From: Rickettsiales bacterium
GTDB taxonomy: Bacteria; Pseudomonadota; Alphaproteobacteria; Rickettsiales; CANDYO01
Direction of reading: 5' to 3'
Assembly (NCBI GenBank): GCA_947424995.1
Contig: CANDYO010000103.1
Coordinates: forward strand, 1 to 7,175
DNA length: 7,175 nt
The notes under the pieces are model-generated. The model was given only the letters and a program-made list of their open reading frames with translations, was not told the DNA's origin and did no database searches. Made by a program: the position numbers and the translations under genes. Shown piece after piece: positions 6,901-7,175 of the stretch. Position 1 is the stretch's first letter. Every line of letters starts with the position of its first letter.

Positions 6901-7015
6901 ATTCATAATTGGCGCAGTTGTTACAAGTAGTGCAGATTTACTAAAATTAGCATACAATGCTTATGATTACATGATGATTGGCAAAGATTCTAATCTAATA
7001 AACACAGAAGAATAA
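3917..7015 (+). CDS. Ankyrin-repeat protein with HELTH zinc-peptidase domain, candidate effector
   Basis: The 1032-residue product is unlike any housekeeping protein I know. Residues 1-19 are a short charged helix, and 20-87 are four acidic 17-residue repeats. About 145-260 is an alpha/beta region with a faint leucine-rich-repeat look, and 275-295 is another acidic stretch. Degenerate ankyrin units follow at about 374-398, 408-430, 456-484 and 490-515, the clearest containing LELLLKLGADPN, with a possible last unit at 536-553. H728-E729-L-T-H732 within GTIAHELTH is an HExxH zinc-binding motif with E729 as catalytic base. E788 in DAEIIVRVP is a possible third ligand, which would make it gluzincin-like. 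Moderately hydrophobic segments lie near 917-945, 955-976 and 995-1012. There is no N-terminal signal peptide. Ankyrin repeats bind proteins and are common in secreted effectors of intracellular bacteria, so an effector protease is inferred. A Shine-Dalgarno site supports the start. The substrate and secretion route cannot be read. Confidence 0.85.
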   Translation: MEEILKLIKSHKRFLELLNNKINQEQTESDEDSRESLVSKQEHTSEDENLDAPLQLEQRQSKEEENSEESFELEQNQSEEGTNSDEQNAATIPYVYDYEYINLRLQYLEQLESSLAERKLYIEYYDECYEEHVSYFGHEVNKFNTLLLHYSKGLAIEINIENANPSLFDVIDIISDNNICRSLYISCTILESDFLISREFVDALNSSPYLTFIEVYPAKNHKWTDDVDQEAVSEYLSGKLNINRDLIFVWDELNIFIKEKGRSNVLSIHTENLLESVDEDTAEHEEADEPDDSGEWEYNFMTGKYFKFSDPVYANKLTKEEFQQQLESKETFSIELLYKGAASGAVKLNNDPPYSRACSHINIDNIDVNHEYDGWRLIDYAAKHGHTLLIRELHRLSKIDLTELNSYNTSPMEIAIEYSTPDTIMALLDLPQLTPDIENINIGYENRILLNKKLHTGDTFLIRAAKLDKMDNLELLLKLGADPNQVDILSKTAADWALEKQSYDCLVILLASGAKFPPDSDGYLDNIREFYNERLEVIQALKEGDLSKVEEMLRIERLTHSFLSIENESAPYIAFVNNKFEIYAMLRSKGFALLDSEKSSINVDVLRDSEISLLRQAMIAFTNKHAYSSINYLMSRTKIFQSSDDLFEQVLSTYKTLSNIPEVLTIFEVLEYSNAPLDIIYDFEKDNIEEISGGLGSTKAAGVCQFKAGYIFIGGKVDTRELLGTIAHELTHQAVYLLYRNDCNPFDTEDANAISKLSNARDQAYYFSKDPIITRVFTVYKDTDYDAEIIVRVPHILAKYGYKKGHELLEDEAPLLVQFYQNFIVVKSKEFVDQVRNRGITGNVNPETKMLLEVYSKDGFSYKGSALSSDNLFYLGALTGNFIISPTIQYFDDKVTGRNEEKKFSEYYTGNLNTQTLVKSIVFSTVLYITPDYFSIANKILIAKVSSDLVINEINLPSGYALSALGYIANSFATFYMTGQHRHIDYESQLYQKHSFIIGAVVTSSADLLKLAYNAYDYMMIGKDSNLINTEE
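3974..4177 (+). repeat. Four 51-bp in-frame tandem repeats encoding acidic 17-residue units
   Basis: Units begin at 3974, 4025, 4076 and 4127 and encode residues 20-36, 37-53, 54-70 and 71-87. In every copy Gln is at unit position 5, Ser/Thr at 8, and acidic residues dominate the middle. Asn or Asp is at position 13. Copies 3 and 4 are the most alike in both DNA and protein (LEQ-x-QS-x-EE core), and copy 1 is the most diverged. The length is an exact multiple of three, so unit gain or loss keeps the frame. The encoded stretch is Glu/Ser/Gln-rich and probably disordered. Confidence 0.7.
6098..6112 (+). other. HELTH zinc-binding active-site motif
   Basis: These five codons encode H728-E-L-T-H732, preceded by GTIA and followed by a hydrophobic run (QAVYLLY), the usual amphipathic active-site helix of zincin peptidases. 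The motif is short, but this helix context and the later conserved-looking DAEIIVRVP segment make chance unlikely. Confidence 0.7.
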
Positions 7016-7051
7016 ACAATGCTTTCTAATTTAGAGATAACTGTTTTTATC

Positions 7052-7079
7052 AGCAAGAATTAAAGGCAAAATTCTTGCT
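7052..7079. terminator. Stem-loop after the ankyrin-peptidase gene, possible terminator
   Basis: AGCAAGAATT (7052-7061) pairs perfectly with AATTCTTGCT (7070-7079) around an 8-nt loop, 36 nt after the stop codon. No T-run follows on either strand, so it is not a standard intrinsic terminator. It could end transcription weakly, protect the 3' end of the mRNA, or be a protein-binding site. Confidence 0.4.
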
Positions 7080-7162
7080 CGCATATCTCAAATAGTATTT
7101 TCTAAGAGTAAAAATTCACTAACAAAGGGTTTGAACCATTGATTCCAAGTAGAGAGCAAAAA

Positions 7163-7167
7163 AAGGA
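7163..7167 (+). promoter_or_regulatory. Possible Shine-Dalgarno site for a gene starting beyond the window
   Basis: AAGGA lies 6 nt before the final AT of the window. If the next base is G, an ATG would start at 7174 at normal spacing. This cannot be confirmed here. Confidence 0.2.
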
Positions 7168-7175
7168 AAAAATAT

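Noticed and set aside
7127..7140. GGTTTGAACC-like motif as part of a tRNA
   Set aside because: The loop would be only two bases and no cloverleaf can be drawn with the flanks.
1..7175. CRISPR array, rRNA or tRNA genes
   Set aside because: There are no regularly spaced identical repeats with unique spacers and no recognisable structural RNA sequence.

Overview
This is an AT-rich window of about 7.2 kb with three long plus-strand genes in a row. The best guess is an intracellular alphaproteobacterium of the Rickettsiales (Rickettsia or Midichloria-like symbionts). The HtpG sequence resembles rickettsial HtpG as I remember it, base composition is low in G+C, one intergenic region looks decayed, and the neighbours are a Fic protein and an ankyrin-repeat protein of the kind common in host-associated bacteria. 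The species cannot be read from the sequence.

Layout. (1) 1-137: sequence unrelated to HtpG, ending exactly where HtpG homology begins. It carries an extended -10 promoter and probably belongs to an inserted element or a rearrangement. (2) 138-2021: htpG, the bacterial Hsp90. Its body is intact, but the first ~26 codons are missing. The only conventional in-frame start (TTG at 162) falls just after the catalytic Glu codon, so the gene is 5'-truncated and may be dead or altered. (3) 2022-2068: a compact regulatory region with a near-consensus sigma-70 promoter, three 11-bp tandem repeats and an 11-bp inverted repeat centred on the start codon of the next gene. (4) 2069-3106: a Fic-domain protein with a perfect Fic motif, an N-terminal inhibitory motif and a C-terminal winged helix. 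It is probably expressed from a leaderless mRNA and may control its own promoter. (5) 3107-3916: about 810 bp without an intact gene, holding fragments that look like a decayed coding sequence. (6) 3917-7015: a 1032-residue protein with four acidic 17-residue repeats, degenerate ankyrin repeats and an HELTH zinc-peptidase motif, a candidate secreted effector. (7) 7016-7175: a 10-bp stem-loop and a possible ribosome-binding site for a gene beyond the window.

The three genes do not look like one operon. fic has its own promoter, and the large gene lies beyond a decayed spacer with its own Shine-Dalgarno site. A functional link is speculative: Fic enzymes modify host or self proteins, Hsp90 is a chaperone, and the ankyrin peptidase looks host-directed. 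The two strongest novelties are the operator-like architecture over the fic start codon and the ankyrin-linked peptidase.
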